Below the pieces are notes generated by a model that was not told the DNA's origin, searched no databases, and saw only the letters and a program-made list of their open reading frames with translations. The position numbers and the translations under genes were made by a program. Positions 1-10,824 of a stretch of 64,000 nucleotides of DNA are shown one piece after another. Each line of letters opens with the position of its first letter. Position 1 is the stretch's first letter. This DNA is from Madurella fahalii (lineage: Eukaryota > Ascomycota > Sordariomycetes > Sordariales): assembly GCA_029876055.1 (NCBI GenBank), contig CM056876.1, positions 1,550,001 through 1,614,000 of the forward strand, written 5' to 3'.

Positions 1-101
1 GCTCCGGCGAGAATGGCGGCTTCGCGGCGGGCTCAACTTGGTTGTCTGACCTCGACAATACCAGTTATGATGGGAGTCTCGGAGATTATGACGACGCCTG
101 A
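1..101 (+). CDS. 3' end of an unrecognised protein gene (partial)
   Basis: An open frame enters from the left edge (first full codon at 3) and ends at TGA 99-101, giving about 33 C-terminal residues. They are rich in Gly, Ser and Asp and end in an acidic Tyr-containing tail (LGDYDDA). The composition looks like a disordered, acidic C-terminus rather than a folded domain. The rest of the gene lies outside the window, so no function can be given. The frame is open from the edge and has normal fungal coding bias, but at this length it could also be a chance opening. Confidence 0.4.
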   Translation, partial: SGENGGFAAGSTWLSDLDNTSYDGSLGDYDDA

Positions 102-1372
102 ACATTGTTACAGCTCGCCCGCCCAATAGGCATGCTTACCGTTGCTCTGACATGTTCGTTCAACGCTGACATCCCGGGCTTCTCCAACCCTTTTCTGAAG
201 CTAAACCAGGTGCTAGCATGGGCATGCCCGGTCAAACCGTGTTCAGCGCTGGGCAGCAGTGACAGAGGTCACCTTACATCTCTAGGTCTTTGCTCGACCT
301 CCCACAGGCTTGCCCTCCTGGATAGCTTCGGTGTCGTTTCTCTTACCATTTAATTCTGGGGTTTTCATGCGCAATGTTCATCATATTTCCTATAATGATC
401 GGTCTTATTGCATCGGGCGTTGAAAGCCTAGAAAGAAGGGATGATTTAGCCATCCATGAATATTGTCCCAAGGCGGATTTGTTTCGAGGGACAAGGGGTG
501 ATGTATTTTGCAGGCGCACACATTTACGTCACCCTTAGCGGCTTTCTTGCGACCCCTTTCCTACGGATTTATCATCCGGATGCAATAACGAGAGACGGGG
601 AGGGAGGCAGTCATGACTTTTAAATCGGAATAACTGGTTTCTACAAAGTATCATAATCTCTTGCGTACGTCTTTCCTTCTCTTTCTTAGAGTAGAAAGAT
701 AAGTTGGTCGGACACCTCAGCATTTCATTGAGTTCACTTTACTACCTTCTGATTCTATTTCTTCCCCGGTTTCCCAATGGAGGAACGGTGGTTTCCTTTT
801 TTTTCTTATGTTCTTCCCCCCTCCTCTTCTCTCTTCTCACCCGACGGTAGCTGCCTGAACGCTGATCCTTTTTTTATCTTTGCTCCAACTCAGTCTTGCT
901 AGCCAATATATGTACTACCTCAGCACTACTGCTGGGGCAGTGGCAAGTATACCTCCCGGCCGACTCTCGGAGAAGCCATGTAAATCTAACGCTCTCAGGA
1001 AGGGCGTCAGCGCAATAAATCGACAAGCGGCGGTCTCGTACAGATGTAGGTCCCATTACAGGTTACTAATCTCTGACTACATTTAAGCAAGCAGAACTAA
1101 ATATATAGCAAGATAAAAAGGAAAGAATGCCAAACTTCCATGGCGACACACTTATTCTTGACGTGTAAGAGATACGTGTTGGCAACTTCATTCAAGAGTA
1201 TGTTGCTGAGAGGGAAAGTCATAAGTCATAAATTAGTATCCGAAGAGATGAAACCCGGGTAGGAAAGTAGGCTGGATATTCAGGAAAACTACCTAGCGGA
1301 ACATGCCCAAAATAGACCGTCATCAATGTTTATAGGTCCCCAGCGTTGAAGCAGCGGGCATACATGTTGGTT
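102..1372. other. Intergenic, no supported gene
   Basis: There are short scattered openings on both strands but none with coding-like composition or paired splice signals. It contains T-rich pyrimidine stretches near 795-840 and presumably the 3' untranslated ends of the two flanking convergent genes. Confidence 0.6.
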
Positions 1373-1891
1373 TTATATGAACAACGCGTCCACAGGCTCC
1401 CAGAGCTTCTCTCCGGTCGACTTGTCTTCTCGCCACCATCGCTCTACTGAGCTGTCCCAGCGCCATTCGCTCAACTCTGTGGAGGGCATGAACGGCCGTA
1501 AAAAGGAAGAAAAGACGGACGGGTCATTCGTGGCTTCGTATTTCTTGATTAGCCTCTGCCTTTCTTGCTGCTCTGACTCGAGGAGGCGTCGTTGTCTCTC
1601 GCGGACGAGCTTGGTTGAAGTTCGTGGCAAGGCTGTCGCTGGTGTCGAGAGCGGGAGAGCCTTGGAGGGCTTTTTAGCTTGGTTTCACTGCTTCCTTGAG
1701 GCGGAGAGGTCACTTCCTACCTTCTCCTTCTCCTTCTTCTTCTTCTTGTTCTGTCCCTTGCTTCGTCCCGCGCTGACTTGTCCCGGATGCAAATCTCTGA
1801 GGTCGACGCCCCTTTGCCACTTTTTAGTAGCTGCGTCGATTTGGATTTGGATTTGGTGTGATTCTTTCCGTAACAGCTTTTTCCCTGCCAT
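1373..1891 (-). CDS. Small basic hypothetical protein, two exons, ~155 aa
   Basis: The proposed model starts at ATG 1891-1889. Exon 1 is 1891-1721, the intron is 1720-1670 (donor GTAGGA, acceptor AAAAAG) and exon 2 is 1669-1373, joined in phase 0. The N-terminal half is very basic, with a Lys-rich run (KKKKKEKEK). It is followed by an Arg/Glu/Gln-rich probable helix (VRERQRRLLESEQQERQR) and a tryptophan-rich C-terminus (WRWDSSVERWWRE). The basic helix followed by a Trp cluster could suit a nucleolar, mitochondrial or ribosome-associated protein, but that is inference; I do not recognise the family. The frame cannot simply start at exon 2, whose first in-frame start-like codon is TTG. The intron donor is weak, so the N-terminal exon is the least certain part. 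Confidence 0.5.
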
Positions 1892-3558
1892 GCCTGTGTG
1901 TTAGTCAACAAACCTGCCGAGCTCGGTCCGCCGTGATTGTGGATTCGGACGGGGACGTGAGTCGTTACCTCGGTGGATGTCAGCCTCTGCTACGTGCGTG
2001 CTTGGCGGCGCTCGAGCGGCCGAGTTTGGATGTCGCTGGCTGGCGCTGCGTGTTCGGGCCATGACGGGTGCGCCGGCCCGCTCTAACACTGGATGAACAA
2101 AGCCAATCGAATGACGGTCAGGTCGCGATCATCGCTGCAATGGTTGATGATGGTGGTTGCGGCTGGGCATTAACGCACGAACTGCGAGAGCTTGGGGTGT
2201 GAGTTATTAACGTCGTCGGTATTCCACAGCCTCGGCGGCAGTCCTAGAATGGTCACCGAGGTGACCGAGTACTGTAGCTGCCGAATCCTGTGGCCGCACA
2301 GGCTGTAACGGGGAAGGTAGGGTAGCCAGCGCCCACTACATCTAGCAAGTAAAAAAGGGAGGATGGCATGATCAAAAAGAGATGTGGTGATTGCCGGCTT
2401 TTGACCGAGCTCAGAAATGAGGAATAGGTGCTGAGATTCGATAGCGGCCAGTAACTTTCCGTGGCGGTCGTCGCCCTTTGCCCAATTGCCCCCCTTTGGC
2501 GGCGAGTCCCCATCACGGGGGAGAGTTAGCAGGATTGCAAGAGCTGGCTTAGTGGCTCGGGGAGACTTGGGTTACAAGCCTGTGGCTCGGAGGGCTGGTA
2601 AACAATAAACCAACCTGATTCGGGAGTGGAGGGTGGTCAGCTGTGCGCATAAAGAGGGGACGAGGTTGCAGAGCCTGGGTTAAAACCGGCCAAATACTGC
2701 GGGGGTAATCACATCCCGCCCTGTTGATGGTGGGAGGGCAGGTAAACAGACTCTCTCAGAGCTGGCACTTCCGGGCAGCTTAGAGACTGGCCGATTAAAG
2801 GTCCTGGACTTCCAGGAAGCCTAACTAAGGTACCTTAGGTACTGTGCCTACCACCGCAGACTGCCTAAGGTGAATTGGAAATTCCCTCCCTTCGGCGTCC
2901 CGTCAGACATTTTCAGCAACACTTGCCATTCTCATCTATTGGTCCCGGATCCTTGAGCTCCACCAAGTCAGCCTCTGGACGAACACCTGCCTGTTCTACA
3001 AAAAACCATTGGGCAAGCCAGCAGCCATCTAGCGCTTGGCAACCGTTGTAAACTTGACAAGGCGATAAGTTGTCGGCCGGCGAGTCCGCCCAAAACGACT
3101 ATGGAAAAACGTCCGCGCACCACTTCGCATTTCCACGACCATTTTGTACTTTTATCTGCGTCTTCCTTCGTGGAAGAAGACAGAGCACACTTGTGCATGA
3201 AAAATCGCCAAGTTCCAGTCCAACGGCTGGCCGTTGTATAATAACAACGGCTGCCTATCATTCGAGAAAAGCCCTCTTGGTACCGATACGCGACCGTGCC
3301 GGCAGTGTCGATTTCGCCCTAAGAGAAACGTTGTCAACGGGCTATCCAATTGTTTGACGTTTGACATCCTCGGGGGCTCCCTGTTCCCACATGGTCAGCC
3401 AGTCTTCCCGATATATTCTCCTTTTCATAAAGCTCGAGTGGCTACGTCGTGGCACAGTTGGATCTGGTTCTCTAAGGTAGTCAGCGGGTCTCTCCACACA
3501 CACCGCTAGCTACCCCAACCCACGACTCAAGACCGTATCCAAGCAAGGTTGCTCTCAA
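1892..3558. other. Divergent intergenic region, no supported gene
   Basis: This lies between the start of the 1373-1891 gene and the start of the gene at 3559, so it should hold both promoters. A compact AT-containing patch with repeated AAGGTACCTTAGGTA-like elements lies near 2826-2842. No open frame with convincing coding composition was seen. Confidence 0.55.
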
Positions 3559-4940
3559 ATGGCTCACGACGGATCCGCCCAGGCCCAGTGGGAATCGCCG
3601 ACATCCAGCGCGTCGAGTACTCTCGCGCCTTCACCATATCTCGCTAACCAAGCGTCCTTTTCCTATACTCCACCAGCTCAGGAGGCACTGAGAGGGCGGC
3701 CCGCGCGTCAAACGACAAACTACCGCAACCAGACGGGCGCTCGAACCCGCCGAGATCCTCCAGCCGGGGGCGCCAGATTGCGACGACGAGCATCTCAGCC
3801 CCAAACCCGAACGTCTGGCACCCTGCAGCGGCCTCCGCATACGCGCGCAAGTAATGGCGTGGAGTTGCGGCCCGACCATATGAGGAATTGGCGGGTGAGG
3901 ACGCTGCTGCAGGCGGTTAGGGAACTCGTATTCGACCCCCAAAGGGACTCGAAGCGGTCAGTCATTGCTCTGTCGGGACGCGGCGTGAGAGAGGCTGGCT
4001 CCGCCATTTTCAGCGAGCGCATTGAACGGCCGATGGTTACGGCGCCGTTCGCCGAATCTCTCGGTTTACAGGCGCTAGACCTACCCGAAGGCAATGCCAG
4101 GAAGCCGTTTATTTCACCTTGGGGCGGGCTCATCCAACCCAGACGCGTCGTGCGTCTGGTGATAGAGCAAGTCCGAAACAACCTCCGCCAAGTCAACATG
4201 GGAGAAGCCCTCCTCCTGGATGACGACTTTCCCAACTACGACACGAATCTGTTCCTGCCCAAACGAACACTGCAGAAAGAGCCTGGCGAAAGTCTGCCGC
4301 CGAACGCTGGGGTAATTCGGCAATCATCAATGGTGGATGTGCGGAGCGGCTGGAGCAGCACGCCAACGAATCCGGCAATGAACGACGCTGCAGGGAACTG
4401 TCTTAATCTGGACGGTAGCATATCTCGCGCTGTGGCGCCGCCACAGACGTCGCCGGGCGCTCCTCCAACAAGTAAGTTTCACTTCAATCGATTTGGCACA
4501 GTGTGACCAGTGGTCGGACGTTGCAATCTTTTTTTGTTGTGACTATCGGTGCCTCGTTCCCTTTTGCTCCTCGACGACGGTCGTCATGATCTAAGATCTC
4601 CACTTTTGAGGCTCTGCTGGAAGCGGGCAAACCACTGCAGACAGATGCGGGACCTGGTTCGTTTAGTTCGATCCCCGGGTTCCAGAGGCTAACGAGATCC
4701 CACAAAAAACCAGACGACCCCAGTTCGAGCCAACAGGGAGGGCAGCCGTGGCCTGCCTATCAGACGCCTGCTCCCCCCATGCCCCCGTACCCTTTCAACC
4801 CCTTGAACGAACCACTACACCAGGACCAGTGGCTGCCCGCCGACTTTCCGCCAATTTTCCAAGACGCACCGCAGTATAACGTCTTCCATCCCTACTATGT
4901 CGACTCGCAGCTCGACTGGGCCAACTACGTTCCGCTTTGA
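3559..4940 (+). CDS. Orphan hypothetical protein with disordered N-terminus and aromatic acidic tail
   Basis: Exon 1 starts at ATG 3559 and runs to about 4471, where a consensus donor GTAAGT begins at 4472. The last exon ends at TGA 4938-4940. An AAG acceptor at 4623 keeps the frame; a later ACAG at 4644 also would, and the exact acceptor is uncertain. The first ~110 residues are Ser/Pro/Thr/Arg-rich and probably disordered. Residues ~115-235 look folded (NWRVRTLLQAVRELVF, then RRVVRLVIEQVRNNLRQVN). The C-terminal ~70 residues are Pro/Asp/Tyr/Trp-rich and end in DSQLDWANYVPL, which resembles an acidic-aromatic activation tail. No DNA-binding motif or catalytic signature was seen and I do not recognise the family. 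A transcription-related role would be speculation. Confidence 0.65.
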
Positions 4941-6253
4941 AGGGGAGGGGGGGCTGAACACTACCCGTTAGTGTACAACAGTGTCGGCGATGCCTAATTA
5001 ATTGGTATTGGTCCGGATGCGTGAGGCCGGACTTTGGATGGGCCGCGTGGCAGCAACGCCCAACCCAACGTATTGTTCCCTTAACTTCCATACACCCACC
5101 GCGACTCTGCATTATTTTTCATCACACCAGCGATACCGCGATACCGCGAACTCGCCTCGAGGTGTTGTTGGCAGGTGTATTATATGCAGTCGTGCCGGAA
5201 GTTAACGGTTGGCGGAGCCCGAATGTCCCAAGCGGACACACTCGGGTTGGATTCAACGTTCATAGGCGAGCGATTCCCCGGTACAGGAAGGAAAGACCGG
5301 GTTGGAAACGAGAGCATCTGAGGATATTGAAGGCGAAATTGATCTTGAGGAAGGGGGGGCTGCTTTTTTTGGATGATACGGACGACACGGCCTGTTATGC
5401 TTTTCTGCTCTACTTCTTTCCTTGCCTTCTCCCAACAACCCCGGACCCCTTTTACGCAAATGGGGGATTGTGCTTAGGGGGTTAGGGTTGATGATGTGAT
5501 GACGCTTCTTGTTCTTTTATTTTTTTTTTCTCCCCCATCGATTACAGAAGCAGAATGAGTATTTCCGAGATAACACTTTTCGGTTGCACGAATAAATGCC
5601 AGCGTTCTCGAATTCCCGCGTCTGCGAACTCTGGAAAAGGATCGAATCTCTTGCCTGCCACTTTCCTTGTCAGACCCCTAGCAACCCCCTGGTAAACCCC
5701 GGAGCTTAGCAGGTGTCTCTATGGTCAGGATTAGATACACTGCGCTAAACATCCACTAGTAACTGGCCCCTGCCAGCGTAATACTGTATCGCATTGAGTG
5801 GTTCGCAAAAGGATTGGATCTGGTCAGGCCGCGCCGTGTGGCTGCATACGATGTGCGGGGTGAGTGCAAGAGCCATCCAGCGCATATTGGCTCAAGTGGC
5901 CCATTTTTGCGTTTGGTGCGTGAGCCACGGACAGAGTGGTATGGTTTTAGTCATTTTGAATTGATTTCATGGACTACTACATACATCCAGCTGTAGGTTC
6001 TGATCTATGTACACTAACTGAAGACCAAATGACGCTGGATATATGTTCGCATTAGGACGATGCCGGCTTCCCGCCGGAGGCATATACATGGGAGTCGAAA
6101 GGGGATAAATAGCTTCATGAACGCTACCAACCGCGTTCATTACATGATTCTGGAGCTGCTTCGAGATTGCATTCTCCAAGGAAGAGGGGCTCAAAATCCG
6201 GCGTCCAGAAAACAAGACCTCTCCGGCTAAAACCTTAGCATCCCCGAAGGGTG
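4941..6253. other. Convergent intergenic region, no supported gene
   Basis: It contains the 3' flanks of two convergent genes. A T-run lies near 5518-5530. Openings here have poor composition and I see no gene. Confidence 0.55.
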
Positions 6254-7166
6254 CTAACTGCCCCTAAAGCGGGACACGGAGGCCTGCACGGCCAGCAAGC
6301 CGCTTGTGTCTCCGTTATGGGCGTACAAGGCCTCGGCAGCTCTCCTCCGTCTGTGGAACTCGTCGTTTTGCACGGCTTGCTGGAACAGGTTGTCAGCCAG
6401 GTGGGTGGCGGCAGAGCCAATTCCGGGAAATGGCTCCCTTGGTTCGGCCGAGTTCGGAGAGTGAGAGCCCGAGATGTCCGTGTCGGTATCCGAGATTGTG
6501 GTTGCCGAAGTCAACTCCGAGCATATCGAAATTTGGTCATCCGCCAGTTCTGGGGACATGGGCCTGGGGATCTCAGGGACCTGGGAAGGAGAAGAAGGTT
6601 CGGGGCGTGACCTAGAGACGGGCCACGTCCTAGCCGGACCCCGCAGTGGCCACTTTCGTACATCTCCGGCGCTGGTGGAAGACGGGATTATCGGGTATTC
6701 AGGTCCCCCGGCCGGACGGCGCATCAGTTTAAATGCCTTGGCATTTTCCATGATCCTGAGAGCCCAGTCGAGGCCACCGCTGAAGCTCACCTCTCCAGGA
6801 ATTCCGCCGTCCGTGAGGAGATGGCGGGTCGTGAAGCTTGGGTATTCGTGGCCTGGGTACCCCCAGACAATTCTGATATGGCAGGAGCCAGTATGTGCCC
6901 AGTCCCGGGTGGTTTGTAGCTCGTGGCCGCTCAATCGGCTCACGAACTGAGCAGAGACGATGTGGACCCCCCCTGGATCGTGGCTCAAGGGCGCTATGGG
7001 ATATTCCAGGGACTGAGCCAGCATGCCGGCCTGGCCATAGACCGAGATGGACCGGACACAAATGTTGGGCTGTCTAGAGGTCAGCAGTACTCTTAGTTGT
7101 GCGTTGACAAATTGTGCTTACGGGCTCAGCATCATCCTGCGCATGCCGCAATACTTTCTGTAACAT
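6254..7166 (-). CDS. Orphan protein, copy A of a paralogous pair, two exons, 286 aa
   Basis: The start is ATG 7166-7164. Exon 1 is 7166-7122 (15 codons). The intron is 7121-7070, with donor GTAAGC, an ACTAAG/CTGAC branch region and acceptor ACAG. Exon 2 is 7069-6254, in phase 0. Residues ~16-130 look folded and contain VRSISVYGQAG, HIRIVWGYPGHEYPSF (ending near residue 94), TTRHLL and LDWALRIMENAKAF (~115-128). A Pro/Ser-rich, probably disordered linker follows, then a short helical C-terminus with an Arg run (HRRRRAAEALYAHNGDTSGLL). The gene at 10014-10824 on the same strand has matching blocks in the same order and an intron at the equivalent early position, so the two are ancient duplicates. 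There is no signal peptide, membrane segment or catalytic motif, and I do not recognise the family. Confidence 0.7.
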
Positions 7167-10013
7167 TGTTTTAATAACATGCGATGGATGAATTGGGATC
7201 ACAAGGTGCGTTGGAGCATAGAGACGATTTTCGAAGCCTGGGGACGAGAGCCGTCCCTTTTTGTCACCGAATTCGAATGGCGAGGCTGCGGTCCCGCATT
7301 CAACCGGCTCTCCGGTTTTGTCTGGTGCGACTGGCTGATGACGCAGCGACATTAGTGTTTTGTAACTTCAGCATTCAGGCCAATTAGGCGGAAAATCACT
7401 TTCTTAGCGAGAGACGCGGCTGCGCCCCGTATTGGACCTACCGGCTTTAACATAGAAGCTATTTGGCCGCCCGTATCCCCTCATCGGTGAGGCATGACCC
7501 CATTTAATCCTTCTAGCGCCCGGGCGTATGCCGGTTGGAGACGTAGTTTTAGAGCCGCGGAGGCTGCCAGCGGCTCTGAAAATATCTGCTTGTTTGAAGC
7601 CTTCCACTGGATGGCCCAGCCAGCGCACCGTCGTATTCCCTTCCCCCAAAGCAGTCATGGCAAGGAAGTGACTTAAGATGGGCTGGATAACCAGCGCCGG
7701 CTTGCTTACGTCTCCGTTGCTCTACGACCTATGGAGCAAGGCTTCGTCGCCTTACCTGTCCTCGCCCGCCCGGAACGACGCACAACGGGCCAGCTCTACT
7801 GACGAGATCGCTCTCCCCACTCCTTTCCACAATGCAGTTTTCTCGGCGTGTAAAGACACCGCGCCAGGAAAAATCCCTTACCGTGCCTCAGCAGAGCACA
7901 TGAACAGCCGTGGCGGGCACGGCTCGGGCAACCCAGCCGCAAGCAGCAGCCTCAAAATTGATCACGCCCGCCTACAGTCGCACCTCCAAGCAAGGCTAGA
8001 CACGCGTTCGCCTAGACGCCTCGTGTTCCGTCACCGGCCCATCACATTTCCACCCCCCGCCCCCCCCCCCCCCTGCAAATGAGAACGCCGCCGACATTAC
8101 GGTCCTCACCATCGGAGGCTAACTGGGTGAACATCCCCAACGCTCTCATCGGCCGTCGCTACCCGCAGTTTTTCCTCCTTCATCGCCGCCTTCCTCGCCA
8201 TATGCGCCAGAGTCGTTGAGGAGCTGCTACCCGATGCGGAGATTGGTACGGTTTGCGACGTCTTCGGGGGTTCATGAGGACTGCCCGCTCCGGCGTGTCT
8301 GTGGTTTTGCGCTCGGTGGAGGAGCAGCGGCAGCAGCGGGTGGCGCTGCTTCCGGCGCCCCCGGTTAGGCTCGCTGTGCTGGCGCACGAGTCATGTGGCC
8401 ATGTTGGGTGTGAGCATGATCATCGGGAAGCCATCGGTCGATTCGGTTCAGGGCGAGATACGGTCTGGAGTGGCCGACATTACGTTATGGTTCACCGTCG
8501 CACGGCGGCCGGCCGTGATGATGACGCGCGCGGCTTGGTCCCCGCTTGCGGTGGGGACTACGGCTGCTACGGCTATTACCGCGGAGGGCCGGGGGTGATG
8601 CCGGCTGCTTCCATTGTTCAAGGAAGTGGTAAACTCATGACAAAGCTTTGCTGAGGTGAGGGCGATGAAGAAGTGTCTATCTTTTCGAGAGGATGTTGGG
8701 TGGATATCCGAATGGAATGGGATGGTATGTCGTTGAAACAAGAAATGAGCCGCAGCCTGTCGTTCAACGCTAACGTGTGCTAAAGCGGCCCGGCCGGGAT
8801 CACCGTGAAATGAACCGACGGGTAGCCACGTCTTTCGGGTTGATCGCCAGGGGTCGAAAGGCTCAGGAGGCGTTCCACGAGCCCCATCAGTGGCTGCGCG
8901 CGGTTTGGTTGGCTAGCTGACCTGGAGCACTTTCGACACCTTTGTCTACTGATTTGCCGACATCTAAGGTCGGGTGTCGCCATGAGAACTGTGGTGGCAA
9001 ACATGGTGGGTTGATCCGGGGTAAACCATCATGGCGGTGTCAGTTGTCCCTTGGCGCGGTCGAGCATCGATGATGTTGCATTACACCAGCCGATACATCT
9101 ACTGTCATTGATGTGTTAGATCTGCTTTCTGAGCCCTAGGGTTTCTTGAGCAGACGGAAGTTGAGACATCGAGCCCAAAGAACCTCCGGGGGCTTGCACG
9201 TCGAGGGCTATCGAGGGGTAAGCTGATTGATGACGTCATGCTTTTGAACTTGGGTCTTTTTCGCACAGTCGGTTTGAACCCTCATGAATTCTACTCTAAT
9301 CAGCAACTCGTCTGTAAATGATATAAGGAAACAGGAGACGCGTGCATTCTGATGATGAATCTTGATTAAATCGAAGCTTCGATTGGGCACTGTTTCTGAC
9401 TATGGATACAGGAGGTGAGTGAAAGACGGAGCTTAGTTCTACTCTAATTCTAGGCCATTACCCAAGTTATCTGGGGAGCACTTGGTCACCACATGCTTAG
9501 CATGAACGCTTCGCGGGTTGTTGTTTCGACGCCTTGCTTCGCACTTACTTTAGTAAAGCTAATAAAGGTACTACTAAAGTCAGGCACTACAGTATACATA
9601 CTTCCTTATCTATCGATTTTTTGTGGACGGCCCGACCGAGAACCACTGATGCCCCGAAGTCTAAAGGAATTGCAGTTTACAATCGTAGGAACACCACGTA
9701 GTAGCTAGGAAATCACATGGGAGGTGAAAATGACACTAGAGACGGGGAAGAACTACCCGATATAATGCACAGAATGATCCGCCATCCTCAATTCTGGATG
9801 AGTTCTTGACAAGTAATATGACATTCTACAGTTCTTAACAGACTCAAAGTATCAACATGAGTGAACTGACGAGAGAATCTAATGGTAAAACACGGATAGA
9901 CCTCGTTACCAATCGGGGTTGGGGGAAGGACCAAAAAGAGATATAGCGCCATCTAAGAACGCTATCCTCCACTCCCGTCGAAGGAAACCTTATTCCTCTC
10001 CCTGCCTCTGCCC
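7167..10013. other. Interval between the two paralogues, no supported intact gene
   Basis: A run of cytosines lies at 8061-8073. Positions 8106-8640 show patchy coding-like composition on the minus strand, for example an Ala/Val-rich stretch and a Ser-rich stretch followed by HMARKAAMKEEKLRV. These pieces lie in different frames and I found no splice solution joining them, so it may be a decayed gene. Positions 9480-9620 are AT-rich. Otherwise nothing was seen. Confidence 0.5.
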
Positions 10014-10824
10014 CTAGTCATGTTGATTGACCTTACACTTCGCCATTCGCTGTGCCAGCCAGGTAACTCGCAGTAGCTCGGCCGTGTCACCCGTTTCGGC
10101 AAAGACCTGCTCTGCATATCGGCGGAGTGTCTCGAACCGCTGTTGTGAGTAGTGCTCCCGTTTTGCACCCGCCGCCCCGGAGCGGACACGGAGCTGCCGG
10201 TTCCTGAGAGCACAATGCTCGCAGGGAGCGCATCTGCAGGCCTGCCGTCGGGGGTGGAGTTGGTGGTATCTGGTTGGGCGGTGGTGGTATTGCTGGTAAT
10301 GGAGCTGCCGGGGGATGCTGCGTGCGGTCCGGGTGGCGGCTTCTTCTTGTCGAGCCTTTCCGGTAAAGGCCTGGTGGTTTCGGACGATTGTTTGGGCCCA
10401 GGATAAGTCGCTAGAGAAGACCACGCCTCTGTTTTTGGCGTCGTCGGTCTGTATAATGAGGAAGTGCCGGGTTCTGAACGCGGGGCACTTGTCAGGGGTT
10501 AGGCGCCAGCCGAGGACTACGAAAGTTGGTTTGGATGACGCGATCTTGAGAAGTTTGTCACTCTCCGCGGAGGGCATAAGAGTCAGAAGAGCCGCCAAGG
10601 AGATGGAGTTTTGGCGGCTTGTTTCGTCGCAGGTTGTTGGGATCGGAGAATCTGAGAAAGACTGTGGTTCAAGTGAGGTCCCGGGAAATGATGCTGAATG
10701 AAACCAGACACTGGTTTGGTCCGACTTCGGCTGTTTATGATGGTTAGATCTCACGGGGTGAGATGAGGCCCGTGAACAAACATACCTTCTCCTGTACTCC
10801 AGGTTCATTCTTGATGATGGCCAT
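10014..10824 (-). CDS. Orphan protein, copy B of the paralogous pair, possible double frameshift
   Basis: The start is ATG 10824-10822. Exon 1 is 10824-10786 (13 codons, MAIIKNEPGVQEK). The intron is 10785-10731 (55 bp, donor GTATGT, acceptor AACAG). Exon 2 is 10730-10014, in phase 0, giving 251 aa as read. Blocks FVVLGWRLTPDKCPAFRTRH, LSWAQTIVRNHQAF and the C-terminal FAETGDTAELLRV match, in order, the corresponding blocks of the gene at 6254-7166, which also has an intron after its first 15 codons. Between 10358 and about 10148 the frame used here is Arg/Gln/His/Cys-rich and unlike a natural protein. Another frame of the same DNA gives a Ser/Thr/Pro/Gly-rich linker like the one in copy A. 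Either two compensating indels or assembly errors lie at its ends. The family is not recognised. Confidence 0.6.

Noticed and set aside
4651..4685. TTCGATCCCCGGGTTCC resembling a tRNA T-arm
   Set aside because: No acceptor, D or anticodon stems can be formed around it, and it lies inside the coding second exon of the 3559-4940 gene.
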